Source: Rotaria sp. Silwood1
Taxonomy: Eukaryota > Rotifera > Eurotatoria > Philodinida > Philodinidae
Direction: 5' to 3'
Length of the DNA stretch: 64,000 nt
Assembly: GCA_905250075.1 (NCBI GenBank)
Contig: CAJNOP010000017.1
Coordinates: 1,153,017 to 1,217,016 of the forward strand
Shown here: positions 40,609 to 54,700 of the stretch, piece by piece
Numbering within the stretch: position 1 is the stretch's first letter
How the letters are laid out: every line of letters begins with the position of its first letter
Notes under the pieces: model-generated
What the model was told of the DNA's origin: nothing
The model's database searches: none
What the model saw: only the letters and a program-made list of their open reading frames with translations
Translations under genes and position numbers: made by a program

Positions 40609-43122
40609 AAAGCAACAAAAAAAAAATCAGGATTTATTTTCATATCTTGTTACTAATTGTATAGATATAATACTCTTGTGTTTCTCTCTATTGATTCAAT
40701 TATGTTTGTTTGTTAATTCTTTCTTATAATCAAACTCGATGTATTCTTTCTTCTATTTTCACTTGAACTGAATCATGCAAATGTAATTGATTAAAACACG
40801 AAAAACATTTAATAATTACCTCAAGTAAAATCATTTTACTCTTATCTATAAAGAATCATTTATACGTTTCTTTTAAAATCCTATGAAATGGAATGATGAA
40901 ATATTCAAAATCATATAAACTTGTTCAATTTATTGACGATAACAAACTATTGCAATATACGCTATATACTATAAACGCATTGCATGATTGATGATGTAAC
41001 CTCTTCAGCTGCTTTCATCGGATTATAATGATTTTTTCCTCATAGATACTACATAGTGTTCTAGTGAAAACTCAAGAAGTGAACTAAGTTTCATAGAAAA
41101 CAAACAATGATCTTTTTCATGGATTATGTATACAACATGCGTTTTGTTTTGAAAGCTTCATATCTCACAAAGAGTTTATTCGGCAATTTAGAATTTTTTT
41201 CATGGAAGATAATCTAGTTGATATCTCTATGTTCATACAGTTTCAGATCAAAATTCGATAGGATAATCCAATCTTAATAGAAGTCTAAATTCATTTAGGG
41301 TTTTTATTAGAACTTTAGCTAATATCTGTAGGCGAAATTCAATTGAAAATGGAAGAAATAGTTGAAGAAGTCTCCTCGTAGATTGTTCCATTGGTATGCC
41401 AATAAATAATCAAGAGGATCACATCAATAGATGTATTATAATACATTGTTGATTAGCATAAAATTTAAATAAACATGTTCGAAGTGTGAACCCATTGGCT
41501 CGAAAATTATATAATAAAATCAATTAATTAGATATTGTTTCTTACATGTAATAGTATTTACTATGTGATTGAGCAAAATATTTGAATTAAAACTGATACT
41601 TCGTTGAGAAAATGTCTGTTTTCAATTAAAAATCTTACATCTGATATTAATTAATACTTAGGAATAAGTTAATTAACACAGCTATTGTATATGATGTCTT
41701 TTATTTTTCGTAATATATGTTACATCGATATTTAAATGATCAATCAATAGAGTTTGAAGGCTTGAGTGCGGGTAAAAAGAAGACCTATACTCATACTCTC
41801 AAGCTGAACATCAAGGAAACTTCTTTATATCATAGAAAATTAAACAAAGTATGTTGTAAAACTAACATTCTTTTAGCAGACTTGTCTAAAGTTCTGCTTT
41901 TTCTTACAGTTTTATTACAAAAGCGCTCATGAAAATGTATAGAATTAACTTCCCACGAAAGTCAACGAAATTTATGCCAAAAAAATGAAAGCATTTAAAT
42001 AAAAAATTCAAGAAGTTTTCTAAAATTTTTACTTCAGAGATTGTTTCAGATGGATTAAGACTCGTGCAGTTGTAAAACTTCTGTGAGATGACAACATTTT
42101 GTACGTTCCGTAAAAAGATTATTTTTGCTTGCAGTTTGACTCTATACTTTGACAGAGGAAGCTGCTACTGTAATATGTCATTCTCCTAATATGCCAAACC
42201 TAAGACTAAGAGAGACTTGGACTTCCATGCTTCGTCGTTTATGTTCGAAAGCTTTATTTTATTATTTTTATTTAAAATAAATCATAAACATTCAAACGTC
42301 TAACTCTATGCATTTTTTTTATCAATGCTTCAGGTCTGACCTGGTTCTATACGTTTTGGAAATTAAATGTTAATGCATCATCTCATGATTCAAGACTACG
42401 TCGACAAATTCATTTTCTTTCAGAAGCAAATACGTGAATCAAGCATCCATATAGTGTGTTAGAGGTTATTTTTACGGACAGAAGATCTTGTTTAGAGGTA
42501 AACCAGTTCGATACTAAAATTTGTATTTTTTCTATTGCAATAATTGATTGTCAAAGTATAAATGCTCTTATCTGTTATTATAAGTATCACTTATACCCTA
42601 TATTTATTTTCTTTCAGTTCTTCGTTATATGCCTGATCATATGTTGTTTTTCCTATTATAATTAGCTTTTTGACTATGCAAAACAATATAGATATAATTA
42701 AAAAAAATTGTAACAATTAAAGTCTTGCTTGTATGAAAAATAGTTATGATGATTTTCTCTTTGCTTAAATTTGTTATTTGTGTAACAACCTGTTATTATC
42801 TTATTTTTATGGAAATCAATTAAGTGAACAACTGAAATTAGCATGATACACTAATGCAAAGTTATAGAATTCAATGTATTGAAAAAATTAGAAATATTAG
42901 TCATCCTAATTTGATCTGCAGACTACTTTCTCATTTTTAGCCAGGCTTATTGATAGTTCTGTTGTCTATCTTGTTAATAATAGTATCATACATTACATTG
43001 ATATACTTCAGCTAAATCATTACTATCATTTTTGACATGAACAGTCGAGAAAAACTATTTTATTTTATTAAATTTTCATCGAAAGTGCATACAAACGATT
43101 ATTTTTGTCTCTTTTTCTTCGT
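40609..43122. other. Gene-free stretch
   Basis: About 2.5 kb between the 3' ends of converging genes. Only short AT-rich open frames without motifs occur; no transposon ends or RNA genes recognised. Confidence 0.5.
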
Positions 43123-44191
43123 TTACCACTCAATATCGAATTTAATTGGCACATGATCACTGACACCCAAAGCTTCATCCAATGTCATACCGAATCGTTC
43201 TTGATAATTAACAGTTGTATTACTGTTTGGTACGATAGCATTAACAAATCTATCACCATTAATAAAAATACGATCATATGTGCATGTTTGTCGTGTGTTT
43301 GTTTTAACCTGATTATTAATTATCCACGTGAAATCAACATAATTGATTGATCTAAACAAAAACGAAGACATGAAAGATATAAAGATTAAATTTATTTTTA
43401 TTTTGAATAGATTAAACTAACCGAAGTATTAATTGACGTCTAAGTGAAATATATGAGCAATCAGCATTAAAATCACCAACAATCAAAATAGGATGATTAG
43501 TTTTCAAACTTGGTTTATTATCAACTGTTGCATTAATAACATTTTGTTCTAAAGCATCAATGAATGATGTTGGTGTTTCATCAAAATATTGTGGATGTCT
43601 AACAATAAAATCTTCAATAACAGCACGCATACTAAGTAATTCCGCATATGCATCATCAGGTCGTAAATGAACATCCATAATAGTAAAGAATTCAACACCA
43701 GATTTTTCAGGATTCTTAACTTTAAATGTACCAACAAAACTAAACAATAAATTTCACGAAAAAATAAGACAAAATAAATTTTAATTAAATTCTTACGGTG
43801 GTCGTTCAAAGAGATCATCAACATCTTCATAAAGATAAGCTTTAACAACTTGAACACCGGATGTAGCTTCACGATTGAAGAAAGCATATTGTTCTTTTGT
43901 ATTTGAACGTCCAGCACGTTCACTTAATGTTAATGTATATGGATTTGAACGTGAAACTTGATTTAGTGCTTCATGTAAAACATAAGGAGCTCTTCTGGTA
44001 GCATCACTTATTTCTTGAATAATTGCCAAATCAAAATCATTAATAATTTCAGCAACAACATTTGTTAATGTTGCATTAGCAGATTTTTTACTTCCATATT
44101 GATGTAAATTAAATGAACCGATTCTAACAGCCGAAACACACGTACCAAGTGCAATTATCAAGACTAGGACATTGGAAATAAGTCGCATCAT
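43123..44191 (-). CDS. Secreted deoxyribonuclease I
   Basis: Three exons (44191-43797, 43739-43422 and 43351-43123) join exactly in frame to 942 bases, 313 residues. The start MMRLISNVLVLIIALGTCVS is a signal peptide followed by VRIGSFNLHQYG. The DNase I fold is marked by LAIIQEIS (catalytic Glu), TIMDVHLRPDDA (His), ILIVGDFNADCSY (Asp-Asn), TCTYDRIFI (Asp) and VSDHVPIKFDIEW (Asp-His). All expected catalytic positions are present. The family hydrolyses extracellular DNA with Ca2+/Mg2+. An upstream in-frame ATG at 44266 would lengthen the N-terminus and spoil the signal peptide, so 44191 is preferred. Likely roles are digestion or extracellular DNA clearance. Confidence 0.93.
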
Positions 44192-45798
44192 TGTCGTAAT
44201 TCTGATATTGACTTTCAAAGGGAAGTATATATGTGCGAAGTGTATTGGAATAGTGAATTGCTTCACTATTTATTTCAATTGAGTTTTACTGAGAAATTCA
44301 TTGGGTTTAGTTTAGAATTACATGGCACAGGTGGTCAGAAAAAATAAAGCTTAGTTTTCTTATACACTTCATGCATATACAACCGTTTGACTTTGAAAAA
44401 TGTTATTTTCAAGATCAATTTTCAATTTTAATTTTCTTTTTAATATTTATTTTTTGCTTGGTCATATCTGCAATCGTCGAAAAACAGCGATACTTAACAA
44501 ATCTCATCGAGGTTTCATATTTACATAGGTGCAATCAATTTTTATTGTTCTATATAAGAATAATCGATATTGTGAAATAATCGTTTTATCTATATATTAA
44601 TTCGAAATTTAATATTTTGATTTAAGACTTTGTTATTTTGATTTGAAATAGAAAAAAGATTAACAACAAGTAAATAGATGATTGGTTGGTGAAGAATAGT
44701 GTTCAGGTGTGATGAAATATTTTTGATATTGATTATTTCGAATATATAGAGTGAGTCAAAAATAACTTAGCCCTACCAATAAATAATTGAATCTTTTCGC
44801 CCTAGCTTGACTAAATGAGTTGATATTTATTACTTATGATAAAGAAATGTTCATAATTTCTATGCATGTAGATAAGATTGCAAAGAATCGTTTTGAAGTA
44901 TTTTGATCGATTTCAAAAAGAATTTTTATTCTCTCACACTTTGCGCAAAAATCAGCGCAGTGAAAAAAAGTCACATTGGTAAGACAACGTATGAATAATT
45001 AAATCGCCTTTTTTTAGCCATCATATGCTATCAAAATGCCCTCAGATACACTTTTCTTTCTTCTTTCATTCTTCTAGGGCGCAAAAGTAATTTGCACGAT
45101 ATAAATCCTTTTCTTTAATGTATGACGAAGTATACTCGAACGCGTTCTCTCTCTACGCTTATTCAATGCCCATTCTTCTAAAGGTGTGAGTGTCGGATGT
45201 AAGTTTTGGTGAAATGGGCAAAAACAAGACACTCACGCACACTCTGTACATCATAGTTACGGATCGTAATGTCTTCGAAATATAGTCTTCAATATTTTTA
45301 ATTGTTTTGGAATGGAAAAATAATGTTATTTCTTATTCCCAAATTTTAGATCACCCTTTTCTCTTTTAGCAATGGAAAGTTTTTCATTAGTTCAAGTCAT
45401 ATCATTTATCGATTTAATTAAATTCAAATCATCTATCATCGACAATTGTTTTTTTTTTTATTATCTCTTCTTACTTTTCACATACGTAAAAATAGAAAGA
45501 AAAGCTGAACTCTTGTTAGTTGCTGTAAAGAAGATCATGTTCATGCATCGTGAAAAAATAGATGTAAAACAAAAAAAAAACGAGGTGGGGAAATATGTGT
45601 AAGATATTTAACAATTGATTCAAAAGAAATTAAAAACCATTTTATATTTATATAACAAACAATACACACATATCGTTCGTGAGTAGACGAGAACAAAAAG
45701 AAAAGGAGAACAGTTTCCTACTTCTTCGTCGTTGTTTTGAAGAAGAACATCATTGTAATATAAATAACTATGACACATTATATAGAATAAAAAATGAG
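44192..45798. other. Gene-free stretch
   Basis: No gene found. A GTGAGTCAAAAATAACTT sequence at about 44751-44768 resembles a mariner-type transposon end, but no partner end was seen. Confidence 0.4.
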
Positions 45799-48700
45799 TT
45801 AGAAAAATCCAAGCGGTTTTTTAATATTGGTTTGTTTCCAATAGGGTAAAGCATAGAATTCATTTTTAGTCATACGAAATTCTTTCTATAATGATAAAGA
45901 GAACATATACTTTTTTTTCTAGTTAAAATTAACAAAAGAATAAACTCATACTTGAAAGTCTGCATCGGAAAGATAAGATTCAATTTTTGATGGATCAACA
46001 CCTGAAATAAAAGAATTTCATCTCAAATAAAAAAAAACAAACAAACAAAGAAATTCAAAATTAAAACCTTCTGGTAACGGACGAGCTCGAAGTTCTTCAA
46101 TGGTATATTGCTCACGACATAATTCATTCAGTACATCAATAATTGAATCTTTCTGATTTAATTGTTTGCCGTCCTAAACAATTATATCGATTATTAAATC
46201 AAATCTAACAAAAAATAAAACAAAAAATCTAGTTTAATTACTAACCAATTGATTTTGTTGTCGAGCTTTCATATTCACAGTCCATTTAGGAAATAAATTA
46301 ATAAAATCAATTGGTTCTAAACCAGCATAGACAATAGAACATGATGTATCAATAGTTGATGAACCAGTTTTTGCTAAATAAAATGAAAACAAAACTTCAA
46401 AAGTAATATTTTTTCTTTTTAGTATGCTTACTTTTGTAATAATCAACGGCTGTACGAAAAGCACAACGACGTTCAGTTGTAAAACGAATATCTCTTGGAC
46501 CACGTGCTAATAAATTTGCATTAAAAAGTTGTAAACCAAGTTCATCATCCGATTGATCATGCCATCCTTGCCATATATATAATTCAGTATCAGTATCAAT
46601 TAAACATAAAGCTGGTTGATGAAGTTCATATAAATCAGATTGTGTAAATGGAAATGGTGATATATGATCAGGAGAACGAAGTGGATAAAGAAGTTCTTGA
46701 GCAACAAATGGACCATGAAGACTTGATAAATGAAAGATACGCATAGTTGATGAAAGTTTTAGATTTAAGCGAACTAGAAGAACAAAAGAAATTATTTAAG
46801 ACGAAAAATGACTATCAATCAAACAAAAAACTACAAGAAATATTGTAATTTTTCATATAAACAATATCATAAAAGTTAACTTTATATAATGACGAAGTTC
46901 AATGCATAAGATAGACTCGATTGAGATTGGAGAAGAATAAAAAGAATTTGTGTATGGTCCAGTCTTTTCTTTTGACTTATGACAATCTAATGAACTTCTA
47001 AGGAATTACCTTATTTCACTTTAGATTATTTTGAAAATTCAATTTCGACTTCAAATTTTATGCGAATACAATTCTCAATGCACCTTATTTCATTGTTAAA
47101 GTTTCAGAATTATTATTCTTGAATACAAACATAAGCAGAACATAATATTTTGTTGAAAAATTCACTAAAATAATACTAATTCAAGAATAAAAGATCTATA
47201 GAGACAGTGTCTTTTAGGTTTTCTCTGGTCCTTCGGACAAGTAATCAGATAAATATTACGAAAGATTATTTAGCTGACTATTTCGATATAATAAAACTTT
47301 ACAACGAAGTCCATAAGTTTCAAATTATCATATTCGAATGAAGTCTACAATTTCTCTCCATAAGATAATCCTTGATTTCATGGCTTTGATATCTAGTTTT
47401 TCAATTATATACACAATAAATTTTCTTCTTAGTATCTTCAGAAAACAACTTCACAATTTCTTCTGATGAAATAATTAATAACAATCTTACGCATTAGTTA
47501 TTCAAATTATTTTGATTGATTGATATTTAGTTTTCTTGTCTTCGTTCTAAAGTTATGTATCTGTTAATATCAATAAAGCAAAGCTCATTAACGCAACTCA
47601 TGAGGTGCTAAAATATGGAATTTACATGTCTGCTGTAGCCTCATTATGCTAATACCAAATACGTTAATTGAAAAAAACTCTAACAGACACCAGCTGTTTT
47701 TGCCAAGGATAATTGATCGTCAGAGAAACGATCTGTCTTATTTATATGTCTGCATTTCGAGGAAAAGTCTTTGACTTTTTTTTTTATGATACACAATCCT
47801 GAAAGGATGTTACAGTACAGAGATAGAAATGCGAATCCTGCTTTCCTCATAGACATAACATCATAATATTGTATATCTTAATTGATAATTATCTATTAAT
47901 CTTACCATTTAATAATGAATAATATTTTCGTTCATGATTTCGTTCACTAATTCCTTCCCAAAATAGTTCTATTTCATCACCTTCTTCCATTTCAAAAAAT
48001 TCAATATCTTCCGCTTGACCATCAAAATGAAATTCTTCCGCACATCTAAATAGATCATTATATGAAAACAAAAATAAAAGTTTCCTAAACTTATTTAATT
48101 TAATTAACCTTTCACGTAATTTCATAGCTGATTTACTAGCTAAGATTTGTTGTTCATCAGTTGTTGCATAACCATGCCAAAGTAACATTAAATTTTCCAT
48201 ATTATTAATTAATAAAAATGATGTTCTACTACGTAAATTAGCACTATTAACAGTTAATTCCCACCAATGTGTTTCAACATCAATTTCACCAAGAAAGACA
48301 TATAAACGCCAATGTGATTTATTTTGTTTCAATTGATTACGTTTACCTATATGAATAGTTAATGTACCATCAAATAATTGTAAAAATGTTGCTTCTTCAT
48401 GTTCTTGTATAACATGAATCTAAATAAAATAAATTATTTTAAATAAATTATAAATCAATTAATCAAATCAATTACATGAGGTCCTTTTTCTTCATTAAAA
48501 AGTATTGTCATTAATGCTGAAAGACCTTTTTCATTTGGACTAGCATTAATACCTTGCCATATCCAATAAGCAATACGATCACGACTTATATCTGCCTTTC
48601 GTTCCAATGTATTATTATTGCCAATGGCAATCAATTTGTATTTCCATCGTATAATATAAACATCATCAGAATAAAATTGTCCATAACTTGTTTTTAATAA

Positions 48701-51700
48701 TTCATGTCGTTCATTATCACTAACATGCCAAACATTTAATGCAATAGTTTGAATATGATGACCACGCATTTCAATAGAATCATACCTGTAAAAAGAAATG
48801 AATATTTTCAAATAAGCTTTATAATAAATAAACTATGAAATAAATACAAACCAATATCTTCCTCGACCTAAATTTATTTGTTCAACGATCATATTTACTG
48901 GATTATTTTGTTTAACAAGCATTTTATATACATCAGCTGGTTTGAGTGTTTCAACAATTGATGGTGGCTAAAATTTAATACAGAGATTAACATAGATCAA
49001 AATTTTGTTTAAAATTTTTTTTTCTTTCGTAATACGTTAAGACTTAAGATTAAAAAATTCAAATAAATATATATATACATACTCGTTGTGTGGATGCTGG
49101 TTTATTAATAGTATTTCCTGTATCAAGAACTGATTTGACTTCTTGAAAATAACTTGGCCAATCATAAAATTTTCCTTTAAATAATAAGGTTTCAACATTT
49201 TGATTTTGTTTTCCAAATATACACCATTCTGGTCGTTTAGTACCTGTTTGACTAGCTTGTTCATTTTTATCTAAATATAAAAAATAAATTATGAAAAAAA
49301 AAAAATGTGATTTTTATATTCAAATTGAGTATATTGACTTGCAAACATCGTTGTTACTTTGGGACTTGTATTTTAATTCATATAACAAAAAAAGTTACTT
49401 TAGTTTCTCGAGCATTGTGTTTAAATGCATATGAGATACATCTCGACAATTTTATCATTCTATCGCTTAAAAAATTCTCGTCACACTTTGAATGGCATTT
49501 CCATCTAATGTTATCTTCACATCTCTATTACATTATCAGATGATGCAAAGTGTGAATGTGGGTATCAACGAAGAGAAGATCTAAAGCTATGAGTGATTGT
49601 CCCAGCTCGCAACTATCTTGTCGAGCAAAGTACATAATGAGTAACTATATGTTTCCTTTGTAGTTAATGTAATGCGAACTCTTCTAGTAATATTAAAATA
49701 TTCGAATAATACAACCCTTCGTTTCAAAAGAAACAATTTTATTAAAAACCTGATAGAGCTCACTAAATGCTAATAAGACATAAACTATGAGGTGTTGGCT
49801 AAGATCAATTGTTAGCAAAAATTCTTATTCTTCGAAATCATTGTTTCGTTGTGAATACTTTTCATTAGTATGGACAGTCAAAAAAAAATGTCACTTTCGA
49901 ACTCAACCAATAACTTGAAAATTTTATTTTACATGTTTAAAATGCTTTATCACAATACTACAAAATCGAATAAAAGACAGAAAATAAGACCAAGTTTTTC
50001 AATGGATGGAAGTTTTCTTCTAAATCTAGGAACCGTATGTAGAGAACTTTGCTAATCAAATATGTTCTTAAAACTATTTAGTATTCAGTAAGTATTTTAA
50101 ATCAAATATTTTTACATTGCTTTGCAAAAAAAAAGACTTTATTATTTCTAACAAGAAACTATCAAGTCTTCATGACGATTGACCAGATCTTAAAAAAAAT
50201 ATTACTAAAAGCTTCTCTTCTGACCACAGAAGTATTATAGCCTAATTCCAGTAAACTCTTTACTAATTATTTACCATCAAGTGGATCAAATGGATTAATA
50301 ATACATTCACTAAAGTCATATGAATCATTCCATAATTGTTGTGCTAATTGTAAACCCATATTTCGTTTTGTTTTATCAGCATATTTACCATTCCAAACAT
50401 ATAATTCTGAACCAAAATCAAAAACAAATACTTCATTTGAATCAAGAATTTTAATTGATAATGAACGAAAACATAAATCATCTAATGGCATAAGTAAATC
50501 ATTTTCCACACGATACACACGATTTAATTCAGTTATATTCGCTTCATAAAAATCATCATCGATTACATAATCTATTGATTTATAATCATCGTGTTCACCT
50601 TGTAAAATATCACGAAATTCTGCATGACTATCATTTTCTGTATCATCTTTAGCTTGATCCAAAATAAAATATTTTACTTCATTACGTAAACCAAAATCAC
50701 GATTTTGTTTTAAATAATCAATTAAATCTGTTGTTTTAGCTTTTTCTGCTGCATTTGCATAACGACCGAACCATGCAAAAACTTTTAATGGCGTTATTAA
50801 TAAATAACAATCACCTTCATTGATTGATTCATATGTTGGATTAACAAGACGTAATGAACATTGACGACGTCCTTTTATTAAAATAAGCATTAATTCTTTA
50901 TATGGTTCAAAACCAAATTTTGCAACAGGTGATTGATCTATTCTACGTAAATTTACTTCAGCAAAATTTTCTGTTGCAGTTAAAGTTGCTAAAGCTTCTT
51001 GAGCAAGACCAGCATTTTCAGCAACTAAAAAGAAACGGATATGATTTAATAATTAAAAAAAAATTGTCACATTGAAATGAGTAAGACCTATGAAAAGAGT
51101 AACATTATTATGCATTTATTCTGATATATTAGAAATGGTGTTTTTTTTTTATTTGCAAAACAAGACTAAGAACAACCTAACGTTTTATGAACGAAGCAAA
51201 TATTCGCTATTACAGTTCCCATAGTGAAAGAAAACATCAAAATTTGATGACCTTCATATGTCCATGATGATTATTATTTATCATATATATGCTTGATTAT
51301 TGAATATATCACGCATCTCTATGAATACAAAATGCAATTTGACAAGCTCTTTCAAATAAAAAAAAAAATTAAATTCATAAAATAAAGGCCTACAGAGAAT
51401 TCTAAGTTATCCAAAGAGTTATTTTAGACTTGTTTACTGATTATTTCCTTCGAATGTCATGATATAACGCTAAAGATGTCATATGATTTGACTGTACTTG
51501 GCCCAAGATCAAGTTTTGAAGGGGCAAGAGCTTAACTTGTAGTTTTTTATTAACAATTTTTGATATAAATAAACCTTGAGAAAAAAAAAACTGTATACTA
51601 CATAATTTTAAGTTAGTATATGTATATATATATATATTAGTGTCAGTTTTTTACTGTTCGAATGGTACCTATCTCAGTATATATTTCATTTAATCTAACT

Positions 51701-54700
51701 CGATAAGATACAATATAAATAGATTTTTAGAATATAAAATACATGCTACGATTTTTTTATTTGTATTTTCTAGTTAAGAATAAAATGATCCAAGTAATAA
51801 GGAAAAAATTTTCTCACGCAAGTTTGCATGAGATAATGATTGAAATTTTTATCTAAGAGCAAAAAAAAACTTTTTTTTCTTCCATACTTTGTGCTCGTTT
51901 TAATCGACGTAATTCTTGTTCGGAAAGATTAGTATGTATTTCTGTATATTGATCTTCTGTTGGTATTGTTGCTTGAATTTGTCGAAGTGGGTTTTTTGCT
52001 CCTTGTTGTTGACGACGTGGAGGTCGAGCACGAGATACTTGTGATTGTAATCTGATTAAATTGCAAAAAAAAAAAAATAATAATTGTATTGTTATCAAAA
52101 ATTTTATTTTACCGAACAGTATTTTCAGCTATTCGATTCAAATCATCTGTATTCAATTGAACAGATGATGATTCATTATTTAAGTTTTTACTTGCATCAG
52201 CAAAAAACTCATCAAGATGATCATCTGGTTTTAATACAGATATTGTATCAGATTTTAATACAGAAACAATATTTTTATTAGGTTTTGATAATGCTAAATA
52301 AATTTCAATTGAAACATGAAAAGAAAAAGAATGAATTATTGAAATATATTGCTTACTTGTACCATTGGTTTTATTAATTGGTAACACTATTTGATTAGAA
52401 TCCTTAGCTTTCACGATTGAATCTAAAGAAAAAGTAAAATAAAACAGATATAAAAACATGCTTTTAAGATAAATGAACATCTTCTATTGAATTACTTGTC
52501 TGTTCAATATGAACATTTTTTTCCATACATTGTCCCATAAGACTTACACTGTTCTGTTTTTTTTTTGCTTAGTAATCTTTATGATAATGATGATGATAAT
52601 ACATGTATTTTGTCACATCTTCAAAAAAAAATATCTAATCCACCTCCGTCTCTGACTTTGTCAACAAATAACAAGATACTTTATGTCATCTCTTTTCGTA
52701 AAAATAGGTTATATGTTATTGTCGATAAAGAGACTAAGTAATCAAACAACTTCGATAGGAAAAAAAAACAGAAAGAACAAGAGAGGCCAACTTTTTTCCT
52801 TTATCAACATTATGTAAGACACAACGTTCTATATTCATGTTCAACCAAAGCAAAACAAGAAATAGCTTGCGGCACTACTATGTAACTAACTGTTCTTAAC
52901 TGACACTATGTCAGCAATCGGTCAATGAGTTAATTTCAATGTATGAACGGCAAATGTGGTTAGATAAGTGTGAAAATAGTAAATAGATTATGGAAAGAAA
53001 GGATGATGTAATATCAAAGTAATATATAATAATTTCGTATTTACCAGCTTTAAGACGAACAATATCCACTGTTTTAGCATGGTGTTGTTTATCTGCATTG
53101 GGTTTTTTTGCATTATATTTTAATGTTGGCGTTTTACGTGTACTAGTTGAAATTTGTTTTTGTTCGTTGGTTAATATTGAAGGTTTTTCTGATGAATTTT
53201 CTGATGCTAATTTATTAAGTTTGTTTCGTTCTATTTCATCGAATACTTTTAATTGTTCAAGTCTAAAAATATATCAAAAATTCATATTTGAACTTTCATC
53301 AATATTCATTAACATACCTTTTGCTCACTGATATTATACTGTTTGATTCTTCTGGATTTGACATAATTGCATCATCTGAATGATTACAAATAAAAAAATT
53401 TTCGATATTTAATGATGATTAAAAGAAAAATACAAGCATACTTAATCTATATTTATATATAACATGCTGTTCATTTCCAAGTGAAAATGATGCATCTGAT
53501 AATGATAGGGAAGTATCATGCATATGATATTTATCATTCACTGTACATATACAAAATACAAGAAAGTTATTCATGCATATTTTAATTAATACATACCAGG
53601 AGCTGTGGATTCTAATTGTTGTGAACTTGATGATGGTGTTAAATTAACAGCGGCTTGAACTTCTTCAGCAGTAATAGGCTAAAAAAACAAAAATTTTCAA
53701 TAGATCTTTTAAATTTATCAAGAGAATTCAAATAAGTTTTTCATAAAACTTCTAAAAAATTTATAAATTAATACTTATAAATGTTTGATCATTAAGATTT
53801 ACTTACGAGAGAACTTTTCAAGTAAATGTATGTTGATTAAATAGAGCATAGCTGACAATGAAACAGCCTTAGTTAGTTTAAAAGTAAATTTCTTCTAGTA
53901 GTAGTTATGATTCTTTCAAAGTACGCTGTTGAATCTCAATTTTCTCGAAAAGCAAAGTTTTATTCAGTTAAAATTTATACTGTACCGATCCCAAATATTC
54001 CTTATCTTGTAGTTTCTTTGTTTAATAATGAAAGATACATATGAGCAAAGTGTTCGTACTATTCTGACATAAAGCCAGACTATTTATTGAAAAATTACGA
54101 AATTGTTATCTATTCTTTTTATCGGTGTGGACAAAATCATTTCTAATAAAATGCATATGTATATGTGAGTGTCAAACAAAAAGAAGAAGATGAGAGAACA
54201 TAGAAGGAATTGATTTTCATTTATTGGCTGTTCCAATTATTGTAGCATGCTCGTAACAATCTTGGGAATGTACGAAAGAAAAACAAACACAATTCGAAAA
54301 TATTGATAAGGAAGACCATCTGGTTTACTATAGCCTCAAGAATAGAAAATAGATAAAGTGAATAGCATTACACAACTACTTCAGGAAAATTCATCTGAGA
54401 AATTTTTAGTTCTATTATTATTTACTCTATGTTACAAATGAACATATTGGCGAACAGTTGTTCCATGTATTTGAGTTAATACAAACAACAATTTCATATA
54501 ATCAAGAGAAAGAAGCAACGCTAAAGCATAGTACATCGGACGATGAAATAGACAGGTACGAAAAAAAAGTTTTGATTATACATGTAAAATTTGAAACTTT
54601 GATTCACTTTTATGAACCTTTAATAATTGAATACATAATGTTTTGAGTAGAGAAATTTTCCAAAGAAAATTAATACTAGAGAATCTTTACACATACATGC

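Noticed and set aside
44747..44790. GTGAGTCAAAAATAACTT, a mariner-like transposon end
   Set aside because: No inverted partner, no TA-bounded element and no transposase found nearby.
45000..45300. Possible RNA gene in a slightly GC-richer patch
   Set aside because: No recognisable tRNA, rRNA or snRNA sequence.
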